Assembly (NCBI GenBank): GCA_037179515.1
Contig: JAXCGZ010007661.1
Span: forward strand, 53,501 to 117,500
DNA: 64,000 bases
Reading direction: 5' to 3'
From: Halocaridina rubra
Lineage: Eukaryota > Arthropoda > Malacostraca > Decapoda > Atyidae
In this document: positions 54,361 to 64,000 of the stretch, piece by piece
How the letters are laid out: each line of letters starts with the position of its first letter
Position numbering within the stretch: position 1 is the stretch's first letter
Program-made: the position numbers and the translations under genes
The notes under the pieces: generated by a model
Told to the model about the DNA's origin: nothing
What the model saw: the letters and a program-made list of their open reading frames with translations, nothing else
Databases searched by the model: none

Positions 54361-54875
54361 AATAATAATAATCATCATCATCATCATCATCAATTCTTTC
54401 GGCCTCTTTCTCAGGGGTCGCCAAAGCGGGTCAATCGTCTCCATATCGCCGTGTCTCCTGTTTCCTCTTCCGTCTCACCTCACACACCCTCATATCCTCC
54501 CTCACCACATCCATAAACCACTTCTTAAGCCTACGCCTCCCCCTCCCGCCGTAAAGTTACATCTCTTGTATATTTCTCCCAACGTACCCCTCATCCATTC
54601 CCAGCACATCCCCAAACCATCTCAGTCTCACCTTTCTCATCATATCCCCAGATCATCTTGCCAGTGCTTTCCCTCTAATATACTCTTTTTCCTGTCCCTC
54701 CTCATCAATTCCCCCCAAAATAAACGCATCATCTCAACTCTCTTTTCCAGCTCTGCCTTATGTCGTTTTGTCAGTGAGACTGTCTCTAAGCCATTCAAAA
54801 TAACCGATCTTATTACTATAGTGTAAAGCCTCTCAGTTTTGTAGATCCCTTTCTGTGCCACATCACTTCTGTTAT
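54361..54875 (-). pseudogene. RTE-like LINE C-terminus, second subfamily, decayed
   Basis: Minus strand: RLYTIVIRSVILNGLETVSL, KLEKRVEMMRLFWGELMRR-like, DDLGI, then MVVREDMRVCEV-type and KQETRRYGDD segments with stops between. These correspond to the YGSE, E-MRML and WRR-TR-GDP segments of RTE-type C-termini. The 3' end runs into (GAT)n and (TAA)n at 54361-54390, a typical short-repeat tail. No catalytic motifs remain. Confidence 0.65.
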
Positions 54876-54939
54876 TTTAAAACTACTACGTCTACTACTA
54901 CTACCACTAATAATAATAATAACACCAACAACAACTACT

Positions 54940-54948
54940 ACTACAATA

Positions 54949-55003
<55 letters not shown>
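54940..55003. repeat. (ATT)n array
   Basis: ATT repeat, preceded by scattered CTA/ACT triplets from 54885. Confidence 0.95.
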
Positions 55004-55251
55004 GACTTGCATATAAATACATGCACATATATTTCTTCATATAGGTTAGCCGAACATGGTAGTTATTCGTACAAAACAGTTTTAGTATGAGCTGGTTTTG
55101 ACCCTGACTCTTCAAGGTCTGTCAGCGTGAGTTCTTCTTAGCCCAAGGGCATTAATCCTCTGGTTACCCGGTCAAGGTCGTTTATAGAGAAACAGGACGA
55201 CGAAGATGATTATGTTTGGGTGCGTCACTCATTCTTTCTTGTACTTCCTTG

Positions 55252-55440
<189 letters not shown>

Positions 55441-55444
<4 letters not shown>

Positions 55445-56860
55445 CGCACACGCACTCCAAGCAGTTTATGTGGAACAGTATTAAAGTACGTAAGATATTG
55501 AAAACAATAGAAATGATTAGAAATGCACAGGGTTATGATGGTAATAATTGTACCGACGTTTATAATGACAACAGCAAAAGCTGAAGAGAGACTTTTGCAG
55601 CATTTTCCCATGTGGAGGTTGTGGAAAGATGGAAAATCACGGGTGTTATAAGGAAAGAAATGAGATTGGTAGTTTTATAGCTTGTTCACGGGCAGCGTTT
55701 TCTTCCGTAATGAAAACGGCGTATTTTATTATCCAATTTATGGCTGAATATTCGTTCTAATGAGTAATAACAATGGGTGTCACTGCGAGGAATGTGTGCG
55801 CAGAAGAGTGAGAAATGAGGAAACTTGTATGTATTTTGTTCACACATGAATACATATTTGAGATATTCATTAATTCATATGTATATATGCATGTCGTATG
55901 TATGTATGTTCTGCGAAACTCTAAAAGGCGCTCATGAATTTAAGAATATACAAATGTTTTATAATAACTATAAATCCTCTTTGTTTTAATAAGGGTAAAT
56001 TATGCGTATTATTTATTTATTTATAAATGTTTTATTCGATACTTTTATGCATAAAATAACATCCATATTATTATGCACGCCATAATATAATAATAAAAAT
56101 AATTGTAATATAGAAAGACTTTATATAGATTCTTTAAAATACAATTGCGTCATTTTTTCAAAATTCGTCTCAGAAAGGAAATAATGATGATAGAATATTA
56201 GACCATGGTAATATCCAAACTTACCGTAACAGATAAATTTGCAATGGGAATGGTAATATCATAACACTAGTAAGTTAATAACTAACACTTAATTAGATCA
56301 TTATAATTTCATAATTGCCTATTATGTAAAATAAGTGGGAGAGAGAGAAAGAGAGAATTTTCTATAAATTGCAACGTAAAGACACCACTTAACTTTTATT
56401 CTGTTATTATATACAGGCATTCGTAATAATTAAAAAATAACTTTAACAATGTATTTAAAGAGGTATGTATACAGTTTATTTTAGAATGCAGATTATTAGA
56501 GTCCTAAATGTACGCATGCAAAGTCCAAGCGAAGGCGGCGCAGGAGGCATAAAATCGTAAACTCAAGGAGTGGAGGGTGATGGAGTGTACTCGCGGAACG
56601 GACACAACCTATAGTGTATTATTGGTGCACTGTTTCTCTCTATTTACAGTAAATAATCCCTTATATATTCCTACATACAAGATTAATACGAGCAGCATTA
56701 TATCGAGTGTTTTTTATAGAAACAGCTTACCTGTGTTGTATTTGCCTCAGACAAAAAATTTCGCTACGATGAATCAAACACTTGCCGAACCATTGTGTTT
56801 ATAACTAGTCCTTGCTTTGCGTTTTTTAAATATTAATACATACATACATATACCTTGGCT
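55441..56860. other. Spacer
   Basis: AT-rich, about 1.4 kb, without a feature I recognise. The frame 56577-56804 (75 codons) matches nothing I know. Confidence 0.4.
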
Positions 56861-58681
56861 GTTTCCCCCCTTTAATTGGGGGGTAGCCGACATCAAGAAA
56901 GGAAAACAAATAGGGGGATTACTTTGCTCTATGGGCAATGACGAGGGAGCTAGCGACCGTTCAGATGGCACTGCTGGAGTGCAACAGCCCATCCTCCCGG
57001 CTCTTCCACAACCTGTGTCGCTTCACAACTGCCAGCTCCTCCTACTGCCCCTACCACAGGGCTATCTCTGTAAGATGCAGCCCCGTGGTAACAGCAGATG
57101 CCCATCAGAGCCGCGTCACAATCGCTCGCCACTCATTCCTATTCCTAGCATGCTCGCTTGCTTCCCTCACATCCATCCTCCTATCATTCAGGGCTCTCCT
57201 TACTCCATCCATCCATCCAAATCTAGGCCTCCCTCTAGCATTTCTCCCATCAACTCTCGCATTCATCACCTTTTTCAGCAGCCTTTCATCATCCATCCTT
57301 TCCACATGGCCAAACCATCTCAGAACATTCATATCTACTCTGGCTGCAATTTCTCTCCTCACACCCGTTCTTGCTCTCACCACTTCATTCCTAACCCTAT
57401 CCAATCGAGATACACCAATCATACTCCTCAGGCATTTCATCTCAAACACATTTAGTTTCCGTCTCTCACTTACTTTCATACCCCATAACTCTGATCCATA
57501 CATCACAGTTGGCACAACCACTTTCTCATACAAAACTTTCTTAACATTCATTTCCAACCCTCTATTCTTCATCACTCCTTTCAGTGCACCCAACACTTTA
57601 CATCCTTCATTCACTCTGTGACACACATCTGCTTTCACTCCACCATTTGCAGCTATAACCGTGCCTAAATACTTAAACTGATTAACCTCCTCAAGTGTCT
57701 CTCCATTCAACATAACATTCAATCCAGCGCCATCCTCATTTCTTGTATACCTCATAACCTTACTCTTTCCCACATTCACTCGCAGCTTCCTTCTCTCACA
57801 CACCATTCCAAATTCTGACACTAACTGACACAGCTTTTCCTCTGAATCTGCCACCACCACAGTATCATCTGCAAACAGCAACTGATTCAGCTCCCACTCG
57901 TTATCATCCCCATCTACCATTCTCAAACCTCGACCACGCACTCGCTCATTCACCTCTCTTACAACTCCATCAATATACAAATTGAACAGCCATGGTGACA
58001 TCACACATCCCTGTCTCAGTCCCACACTCACTGGAAACCACTCACTCACTTCATTCCCTACCCTAACACATGCTCTACTACCCTCATACAAACTCTTCAC
58101 TGCATGCAACAATTTACCATTGATTCCATATAATCTCAAAACATTCCACATAGCCTCTCTATCAACTCTATCATATGCTTTCTCCAGATCCAAAAATGCA
58201 AAATACACATCCTTACCCTTTGCTAAATATTTCTCACATAACTGCCTAACTATAAAAATCTGATCTATACAACCTCTACCTCTCCTAAAACCACTCTGCA
58301 CTTCCGCGATCACATATTCTGTCTTATCCCTAATCCTATTAACCAGTATCCTACCATACACTTTTCCTACCACACTTAACAAACTTATACCCCTAAAATT
58401 ACTGCATTCATACATATCTCCCTTACCTTTGTATAGGGGCACTATACAGGCAATCACCCAATCCACTGGCACCAATGACAACATAAAGCATATATTAAAC
58501 ACTCTCACTAACCATTCCAATGCAGTCACACCCTCTTCATTCAACATCTCCGCTCTCACACCATCCATTCCAGGTGCTTTACCTGCTTTCGCTTCATACA
58601 ATGCCCTTTTCACCTCCTCTCTTGTAATCTCTCTCTCATTTTCATCTCCCATTACTGGCCCTTGAACCTCTCTAATCACAT
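56861..58681 (-). mobile_element. RTE-like LINE with intact RT frame, 5'-truncated
   Basis: The RT frame and the 3' UTR (57104 down to about 56861) are present; the UTR matches 25866-26123, including the GGGGGTAGCCGACAT-type end (plus strand). The endonuclease is absent: sequence beyond 58681 is unrelated. Just beyond the end lies TACATACATACATA (56838-56852), a likely short-repeat tail. Confidence 0.92.
57105..58679 (-). CDS. RTE-like reverse transcriptase, intact 524-codon frame
   Basis: Residues: KAGKAPGMDGVRAEML at 31-46; NFRGISLLSVVGKVYGRIL at 94-112; QSGFRRGRGCIDQ at 128-140; motif A AFLDLEKAYDRVD with Asp164 and Asp170; SVGLRQGCVMSPWLFNLYID at 218-237; active site LLFADDTVVVAD at 267-278; FKYLGTVI after 330; then VVPTVMYGSELW, EMKCLRSMIGV and the C-terminal RWFGHVERMDDERLL and ARGRPRFGWMDG. 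The LRQGC form of the motif and this C-terminus are typical of RTE-like LINEs. No stop or frameshift in 1.57 kb implies recent insertion. The first ATG (58679) is adjacent to the truncation point and is probably not the native start. Without the endonuclease it is not autonomous. Confidence 0.93.
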   Translation of the reverse strand: MIREVQGPVMGDENEREITREEVKRALYEAKAGKAPGMDGVRAEMLNEEGVTALEWLVRVFNICFMLSLVPVDWVIACIVPLYKGKGDMYECSNFRGISLLSVVGKVYGRILVNRIRDKTEYVIAEVQSGFRRGRGCIDQIFIVRQLCEKYLAKGKDVYFAFLDLEKAYDRVDREAMWNVLRLYGINGKLLHAVKSLYEGSRACVRVGNEVSEWFPVSVGLRQGCVMSPWLFNLYIDGVVREVNERVRGRGLRMVDGDDNEWELNQLLFADDTVVVADSEEKLCQLVSEFGMVCERRKLRVNVGKSKVMRYTRNEDGAGLNVMLNGETLEEVNQFKYLGTVIAANGGVKADVCHRVNEGCKVLGALKGVMKNRGLEMNVKKVLYEKVVVPTVMYGSELWGMKVSERRKLNVFEMKCLRSMIGVSRLDRVRNEVVRARTGVRREIAARVDMNVLRWFGHVERMDDERLLKKVMNARVDGRNARGRPRFGWMDGVRRALNDRRMDVREASEHARNRNEWRAIVTRL

Positions 58682-58684
58682 AAA

Positions 58685-59720
58685 TATGAAAAAAGTTTTA
58701 AAGCCTATTTGAGACTAAGCACATTGAATACGTTGTCATATTGATTGGAATATAATGTTTGACTTGTGATGCACCATATTTTCTATGTCCCATAACATAT
58801 TTCCTGCATGTGTAGCATGCTGCAACTAAACTGTTTAGTAGTTGCAGCCGTGATCGGATATCTTGTGAAATTTTCCTAAATAGAGTTTGCAACAGTTTCA
58901 AAAACGTACCTAAGCTGCTCATTACTACTCAGACTTCAATGATAGGATAATTGACTTGTAACTAGCATCATTTTGATATCTATCCCAAATGTTGGGATCC
59001 ATGAAAATGCTCGAGTTAGGTCTCCAGAAGTGTGCTTCTTCCTTGCCGCTCACAATTGTAAGATTCATTAGTGTGGTTTGTGTCTTCTTTCTTGCTTGCC
59101 TTGTGCACGTGTCTTAAGGTTAAGAACTCTTTTCCTTTTGCCTTGGGCGAACAATGTATCAGTGTTACATTAATGCAGGAGAGTAGCTGTTTAAATTATA
59201 AGCCCAGAACAGGTTACTTGCTAATCCCACCGTGACTGTGGGGAACTTTGACTTGTTCTCTGAAAATGTGAAATTCAGGGCCCTTCCGTTTTCTGTAACA
59301 TATAACGTTTTGTATTACAGTATTAAATATTTTTGTTTAATTCGGTATCTTATGATGGGCTTGCTATTGACGGTATAAGAGGATGAATTAAGGTGTGAAT
59401 ATCTCTATTTTGGAAGGCAATTGCAAAGCTCCCGTCAGATTTTTGTGGTATTTCTTGTTTACCTTTTGAACTCATAGATATATGATTGACCGTAGCTGAA
59501 GAGGATATAGACGAGGTTTACTATAACAAAGGATCAAAGTTTGAGCTCATCTAATTTTGTGGCGAAAAAGATATCCACTTGTTCATATCTAGGATATATA
59601 AGGAACAGGTTTGGGGGTTCATTGTCTTCATGCTCTTGACAGCTCTTCGGGGCAAGGTTGCACCAGTGGAAAGGTCAGCCTGATTGGTGACACTAATTAG
59701 TGCTCTCCTGTAGCTCTGCA
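58685..59720. other. Spacer
   Basis: No recognisable feature over about 1 kb. The minus-strand 74-codon frame at 58698-58922 matches nothing I know. Confidence 0.4.
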
Positions 59721-59721
59721 T

Positions 59722-59798
<77 letters not shown>
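59721..59798. repeat. (GA)n array
   Basis: GA dinucleotides with one A-run interruption near 59736. Confidence 0.97.
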
Positions 59799-59800
<2 letters not shown>

Positions 59801-60036
59801 GATAATAAAAGCACTAATGTGAAACACCATTGAGAGATCTAATGTCAGTATGTCGCAAACTCTGACCTTCAAATCTTCTTTTAGAACATTTAAGGTAACT
59901 GAGAGAAATAATCCCTCTAAAATACGCCTTTCTTTGGAAACAAACATGAGGACTTATACTTATATTCTTATTCAAAAGTATTTTATTTTATATTTTATTT
60001 GACGACTTTACCACTAGTTCCACCAGCTACTATTAG

Positions 60037-60045
60037 CTACTACTG

Positions 60046-60090
<45 letters not shown>

Positions 60091-60256
60091 ATAATAATAA
60101 TATAACACGTTAGAAGCATCCCTACTAATGGAATCGTATATTCTTGTTCTCGGACTTCAATATGGCCAATAAATAGACTTCCCGAAGCTAATGTTAAAAT
60201 CATAATAACAGCAGTTGCAACAAATCACCTATAATAATAATAATGATAATAATAAT

Positions 60257-60289
<33 letters not shown>

Positions 60290-60322
60290 TATTATTATTA
60301 TTATTATAATTATTATTATTAT
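60037..60322. repeat. (CTA)n and self-complementary (AAT)n/(ATT)n
   Basis: CTA repeat 60040-60090; from 60230 AAT repeats to about 60288, then directly ATT repeats to 60322, forming an inverted trinucleotide array. Confidence 0.93.
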
Positions 60323-60842
60323 TGCGAATATTAATTGTAACAAGGCGTGTTTGTTGTTCCACATTGTACTGTATCGTACTCTCTAAAGGAAATGGCTACG
60401 TACACTTTATCATTGTGTATATAGGCCTAGACCTATAGTGACCAGCCTCTCCTCCTCCCCTCTTCTATCACAGGAGAACTCCATCATTTGCTCAGCTGTT
60501 ATGTGTAGGATATGGTAATGTAATCATTACTCTGGTATTGGGAAGGAATACTCAATACCCTCGTATTCCCTGCTAGTCATAGGATGTGACAAAGGCAATA
60601 TTAGAGCAGAACTGAGCTAGTCTTTTCTTCCTTAAAAATATATATATTTTTTAATTATAAAACAACACTCACTTTGTAGTTCTCATTATTTATTCGTATG
60701 CATGTAGTATATATGTGTATTTATATATTTACTGTATTTATATGCTTGTGTTTCGTTGCCAACATATTTGCATATCTAATAGTTAAATATAATTTTTCGA
60801 CCAATTTTTATGCAGTATATGTTGCGTTTTCCCTTGAAGAAG
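60323..60842. other. Spacer
   Basis: CCCCTCTTCTATCACAGG near 60456 resembles the RTE 3' UTR region near 50338. Otherwise nothing recognised. Confidence 0.35.
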
Positions 60843-60985
60843 TATTATCTATTACCCTTCACATCTGACCAGTCACGGTACTCCCCATCTCTGCTTCTCT
60901 TTATGTATTCTTCGAACCCAGGCTCGATGAGGGTAGATTTATTTTATTTTTTCTTACCTGTCCTGGTGTCACAATAAAAAAAAAA
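60843..60985 (+). repeat. Dispersed LINE-tail-like repeat, copy 4
   Basis: Last 140 bp of the family: CCCTTCACATCTGACCAGTC, CTCCCCATCTCTGCTTCTC, CCCAGGCTCGATGAGGG, CTGTCCTGGTGTCACAAT, ending in an A run rather than (AT)n. Confidence 0.85.
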
Positions 60986-62061
60986 GGCAATAAAAATAAT
61001 TGTAAGTTTTGCCGGTATATCGTAATGGCGATGGCTGTTGGTTTTGAGAGAGAGAGAGAGAGAGAGAGAGTGGGGTTTTTTTCTCGGCTAGCAGTGTTGC
61101 AGGTGGATTCGTTCTTGGCTTTTGAGACAGTAGGCTATGGAGTGATATAGAGATAGCATCTCTGGATATGATTTCTAGCTAATAGGAAGGACATTTTATG
61201 ATGATGGCTATATATAATAGCTACAAATATTGATATATGAATATATGGTAAGTATTTACTTTCAGTATGGCCTATATTATTATACCTCTGTAGCTCTTCC
61301 CATTTTGTTAGGGGTGTTTTTTTTTCAATTAGTATTTTGTAGCGTTTTGTCTTTCTCTTAAAATTTTACTGTCGGGTGCCCATCCTGACGTCAACCCCCT
61401 ACATTTTCCGAGGCTTTCGGCCAGTACCGAGTTGAGATGGCTTTCTCCCCCCCCCCTCACCGGCGGATGGTTTCGGCATATGTTTTTTATACTATTTCCC
61501 TGTTAAGACATTAATTTATAATTTGTAGCGACGGACGGTACAATATAAAATTTTCTCCGTAATCACCGGAGATTATGAGCCTAGTAAATCAAGCAAAAAG
61601 AAAAATATATTAATTTGGTCTCTGATTTCTTGGCTGTTTCATGTAGACATGCTTGCGTTGTGGTGATTTGTGAGAAAAGGTGTGGTGATTTGTGAGAAAA
61701 TCGCACACATGCTTACATATAACTGAAAATTATATAGTGTAACTTCTTTCTTGCATATCCATGGTAAAACTCTTCTTTCATACTTATCCATGGTAATATG
61801 ACGTGTTAAGGTGCTGGAAAATCATGTTGTTCACACCAGGATGCCAATGATCCCCCCTACAAGGTGTGTCATTGGATAACAACCTCATTCGATCTCATTT
61901 CAAAAGGATTAGTTGAATGTATGCTATAGTTTTTACGGCTTACTCAGTGGGCGTAGAGATAGGCTACAAGTGCTCATTATTTTCTTGCTCGCTTGAAATT
62001 TTAATTGGGCTATTTAAAAGCAAGGGCTACATCTTGATACATTTATTATTTTTATTATTCT
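60986..62061. other. Spacer with a short (GA)n run
   Basis: GA repeat at 61046-61070. Otherwise nothing recognised. Confidence 0.4.
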
Positions 62062-62217
62062 GAGGCGTCAGGTCGAGGGTTCGCTCCCCGCCATGGTCTG
62101 GGGTTAGCAAGGGCATTCACTCTGGGTAAATGATTACATCTGCCAAAACAAGTCCTTCGCAAGAAGGCGACCGTCCTAGCCCTTGGTTGAAAAGGGAGTC
62201 TGTGAATTAAAACACGC
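62062..62217 (+). mobile_element. tRNA-derived SINE, copy 2 (5'-truncated)
   Basis: Lacks the A box but has a good B box, GGTTCGCTCCC (62078-62088), then the same body as 50926-51123: TTAGCAAGGGCATTCACTC, ACAAGTCCTTCGCAAGAAGG, CGACCGTCCTAGCCCTTGG. It ends in AATTAAAACACGCACTAATT before an (AGT)n run. The better B box here suggests the family consensus. Confidence 0.87.
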
Positions 62218-62300
62218 ACTAATTAGTTATTATTAGTTAGTAGTAGTAGTAGTAGTGGTAGTAGCAGTAGTAGTGATAGTAGTACTAGTAGCAAGCTGCA
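62218..62300. repeat. (AGT)n run
   Basis: Imperfect AGT/GTA triplet repeat at about 62236-62292, downstream of the SINE. Confidence 0.9.
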
Positions 62301-62443
62301 CTAAAACTGTTCTGTATGAACACAGAAATGCTTTGCTGATCGAGATGAAAAAATATAATAAATTAATACGTAAGAAACTATTGTACATATTTATTATTAA
62401 TATTATTATTATTATTATTATTATTATTTTCCTCTTCTTTCAG

Positions 62444-62487
62444 GTAAGGAATATGGTGTATTTCGCTTTATCCAAGCAAAGGATTTG
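62444..62487 (+). other. Candidate 44-nt host exon
   Basis: Preceded by a strong acceptor (TTTTCCTCTTCTTTCAG ending 62443) and followed by a good donor (TTTG|GTAAGA). Read with two leading bases left over, it encodes KEYGVFRFIQAKDL without a stop. An exon of this size with phase-1 entry and phase-0 exit would be plausible, but there is no homology support and it may be chance. Confidence 0.25.
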
Positions 62488-62493
62488 GTAAGA

Positions 62494-63860
62494 TTTTTCA
62501 TGTTCAGCTTATTTTAGGTTAATCACATTGCTTTATCTCCGAGGAGATGAAGAACCTATTTCTCTCTTTATTTTCTACCGCTCTCTTCCCTCAATATGCA
62601 GTCCAAAATGCGCTGTCTCAGCGTTTTTGTAAGCCTATTTCCTCTATATTATTTCATACATTTTAGGATCATATCTCTTATTTCTTATAGGACATCTTTT
62701 GCAGCCGAAACTCTCTCTCTAATGAAGATATTGAGGTCCACTTTACATGAGATAGATTTAAATGATGTTATCAGATGACACTGAAGGCGGAGATATAGGA
62801 CTATGTAGGGTGTGTTCGTGTGCCCGTGAAAGGTAGTACAGATCTCTTTAGATCCCATCTGGTGGTCGCCATTCTTCCAAATTGAGTGCTCTTTTGCAGT
62901 GTCTATTGCTACAGTAGATGCTTTCTCGTCATGTCGGGGTTTCATGTACGAATCACGTGCTCGTTACAAAGAGAGGTATACTGTACCTTTATGTGAGATT
63001 TCCGTCCATTTTCTTATTAAATCACAAGTGTATTTTACCTTAATAAAATGTGGTTCGTTGAAGACATCCACCTGGGGGTGGACGGGTTATGGTGGACCAG
63101 TAGGTGAGTGAATTGGGAGCCGAGGTCATGTCATATCTGCAAAATATAAGAAAAACTTCAAGATGTTCCTAACAGAGCTAGTAGTCTCCTTTATCATGTG
63201 TCAGTTGGATGCCTTAAATTTGAAGGGAAGAAGAAAGTTTGGATAGGATAGTGGTGAAGAAGGGAGAGTTGATGGAGCCGCGCGCAAGGTTTAAACCGCT
63301 GGGGGACCACCTGAAAAGGAAGGTAAAGGGGGAGATAGGAACGACAAAAAAACAAATTTAGGAATATAAAAATGAAAAGTAAATGGATGAACAAAATATA
63401 ATTGGAATTTACAATATATCATTTAAGCAGCGTAATAATTCCCGTATTGCAGATTAGTTAATTATTACCAAATACATGATTCTTATATATAATCCTATAG
63501 GGAAGGAATGGAAATATGTTGATAGAGTACTCTACTATTTACTTATTTTTCATGCCTCATTATTGCTTATAGAATTAGCGAACGGCCTCATTCTCATTCC
63601 CATTTTACAAATTTTTATGCTTTTACCTACTGGTTTTAGACTTTTTCATTTATATTGTCAACACCAAATTTACAAATGCAGTAAAAGTGAAAGCAAGGAC
63701 ATTTGAAGTGAATTGTTATTACTGCAACCAGGTATAAATTTTCAACTCGTGTTTCACCATATTCAGTTAAGTTGCTGTTTCGATATTCACTAAAGTGTAA
63801 GTATTATCTTTATTTCATTAAGAGCTTTTAGATGGAAAGTCGTTTTCTTGATGTGTAATT
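62494..63860. other. Spacer
   Basis: No feature I can support. Open frames here are under 90 codons and match nothing I know. Confidence 0.4.
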
Positions 63861-63861
63861 T

Positions 63862-63935
63862 ACGAGTGTGACTCCGAGACGGGCAAAGAAAATTGCCCTT
63901 ATTGGACACAGGCACCAAGATGACATTAAGCAAAG
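63862..63935 (-). repeat. Jockey-like LINE 3'-end trace
   Basis: GAGTGTGACTCCGAGACGGG and a GGCACCAAGATGAC stretch parallel GAGTGTGACACCGGGACAGG and GGCACGAGAAC at 28200-28262, the 3' UTR end of the minus-strand Jockey-like element. The element may continue past the end of the window. Confidence 0.5.
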
Positions 63936-64000
63936 AGAGACAGATGGGAAGTGTTATTACTTATCAGATGTGTTCTATCCGAAAGAGCTTCCAGTGTTAA

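Noticed and set aside
56817..57621. Overlapping plus-strand frames of 212 and 227 codons
   Set aside because: Antisense to the RTE-like 3' UTR and RT C-terminus, which is well supported on the minus strand.
62685..62945. 86-codon minus-strand frame
   Set aside because: No motif, no repeat relationship and no splice support; left as chance.

Overview
Eukaryotic, intron-era genomic DNA with no bacterial gene organisation. Enormous (AT)n, (AAT)n, (CT)n and (CA)n microsatellites, AACCT-type motifs, a tRNA-derived SINE and CR1/Jockey/RTE-type LINEs together suggest an arthropod, most plausibly a decapod crustacean. That placement is inference; no host gene in the window identifies the species.

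The window is a transposon graveyard. The dominant family is one CR1/Jockey-superfamily LINE (called CR1-L here), present as about 14 pieces on both strands: 9035-12530 (+), 14238-18200 (-), 19433-20432, 29836-37600 (-) and 44012-47590 (+). Two copies are nearly intact: 34437-37416 (-), with an uninterrupted 714-codon RT frame, and 44012-47590 (+), with an ORF1, an endonuclease and an RT frame broken only by a short deletion. All share a 3' tail built from a 14-bp unit, and most copies start directly after the tail of another copy or after a (CA)n run.

Other elements: a Tigger/CENP-B-type fragment (2565-2975); a decayed PHD/CCHC-ORF1 LINE (3700-7640) ending at a 170-bp palindrome; a complete non-autonomous hAT element (21263-24587) with matching 15-bp terminal repeats and perfect 8-bp target duplications, containing a 275-bp near-perfect palindrome; RTE-like LINE pieces, including a 524-codon intact RT frame (57105-58679, -); a Jockey-like 3' half (28200-29410, -); a second Jockey-type element (30930-34168, +) inserted into a CR1-L copy; a deleted Tc1/mariner (43045-43799); two copies of a tRNA-type SINE; and two families of short dispersed repeats.

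Host coding evidence is slight. One 128-codon open segment at 40103-40486 ends at a consensus GTAAGT donor and encodes a hydrophobic segment followed by a furin-like RQRR site. A 44-nt stretch at 62444-62487 has strong splice signals on both sides. No RNA genes, CRISPR arrays or operons were found. Long stretches between elements are AT-rich DNA with nothing recognisable.
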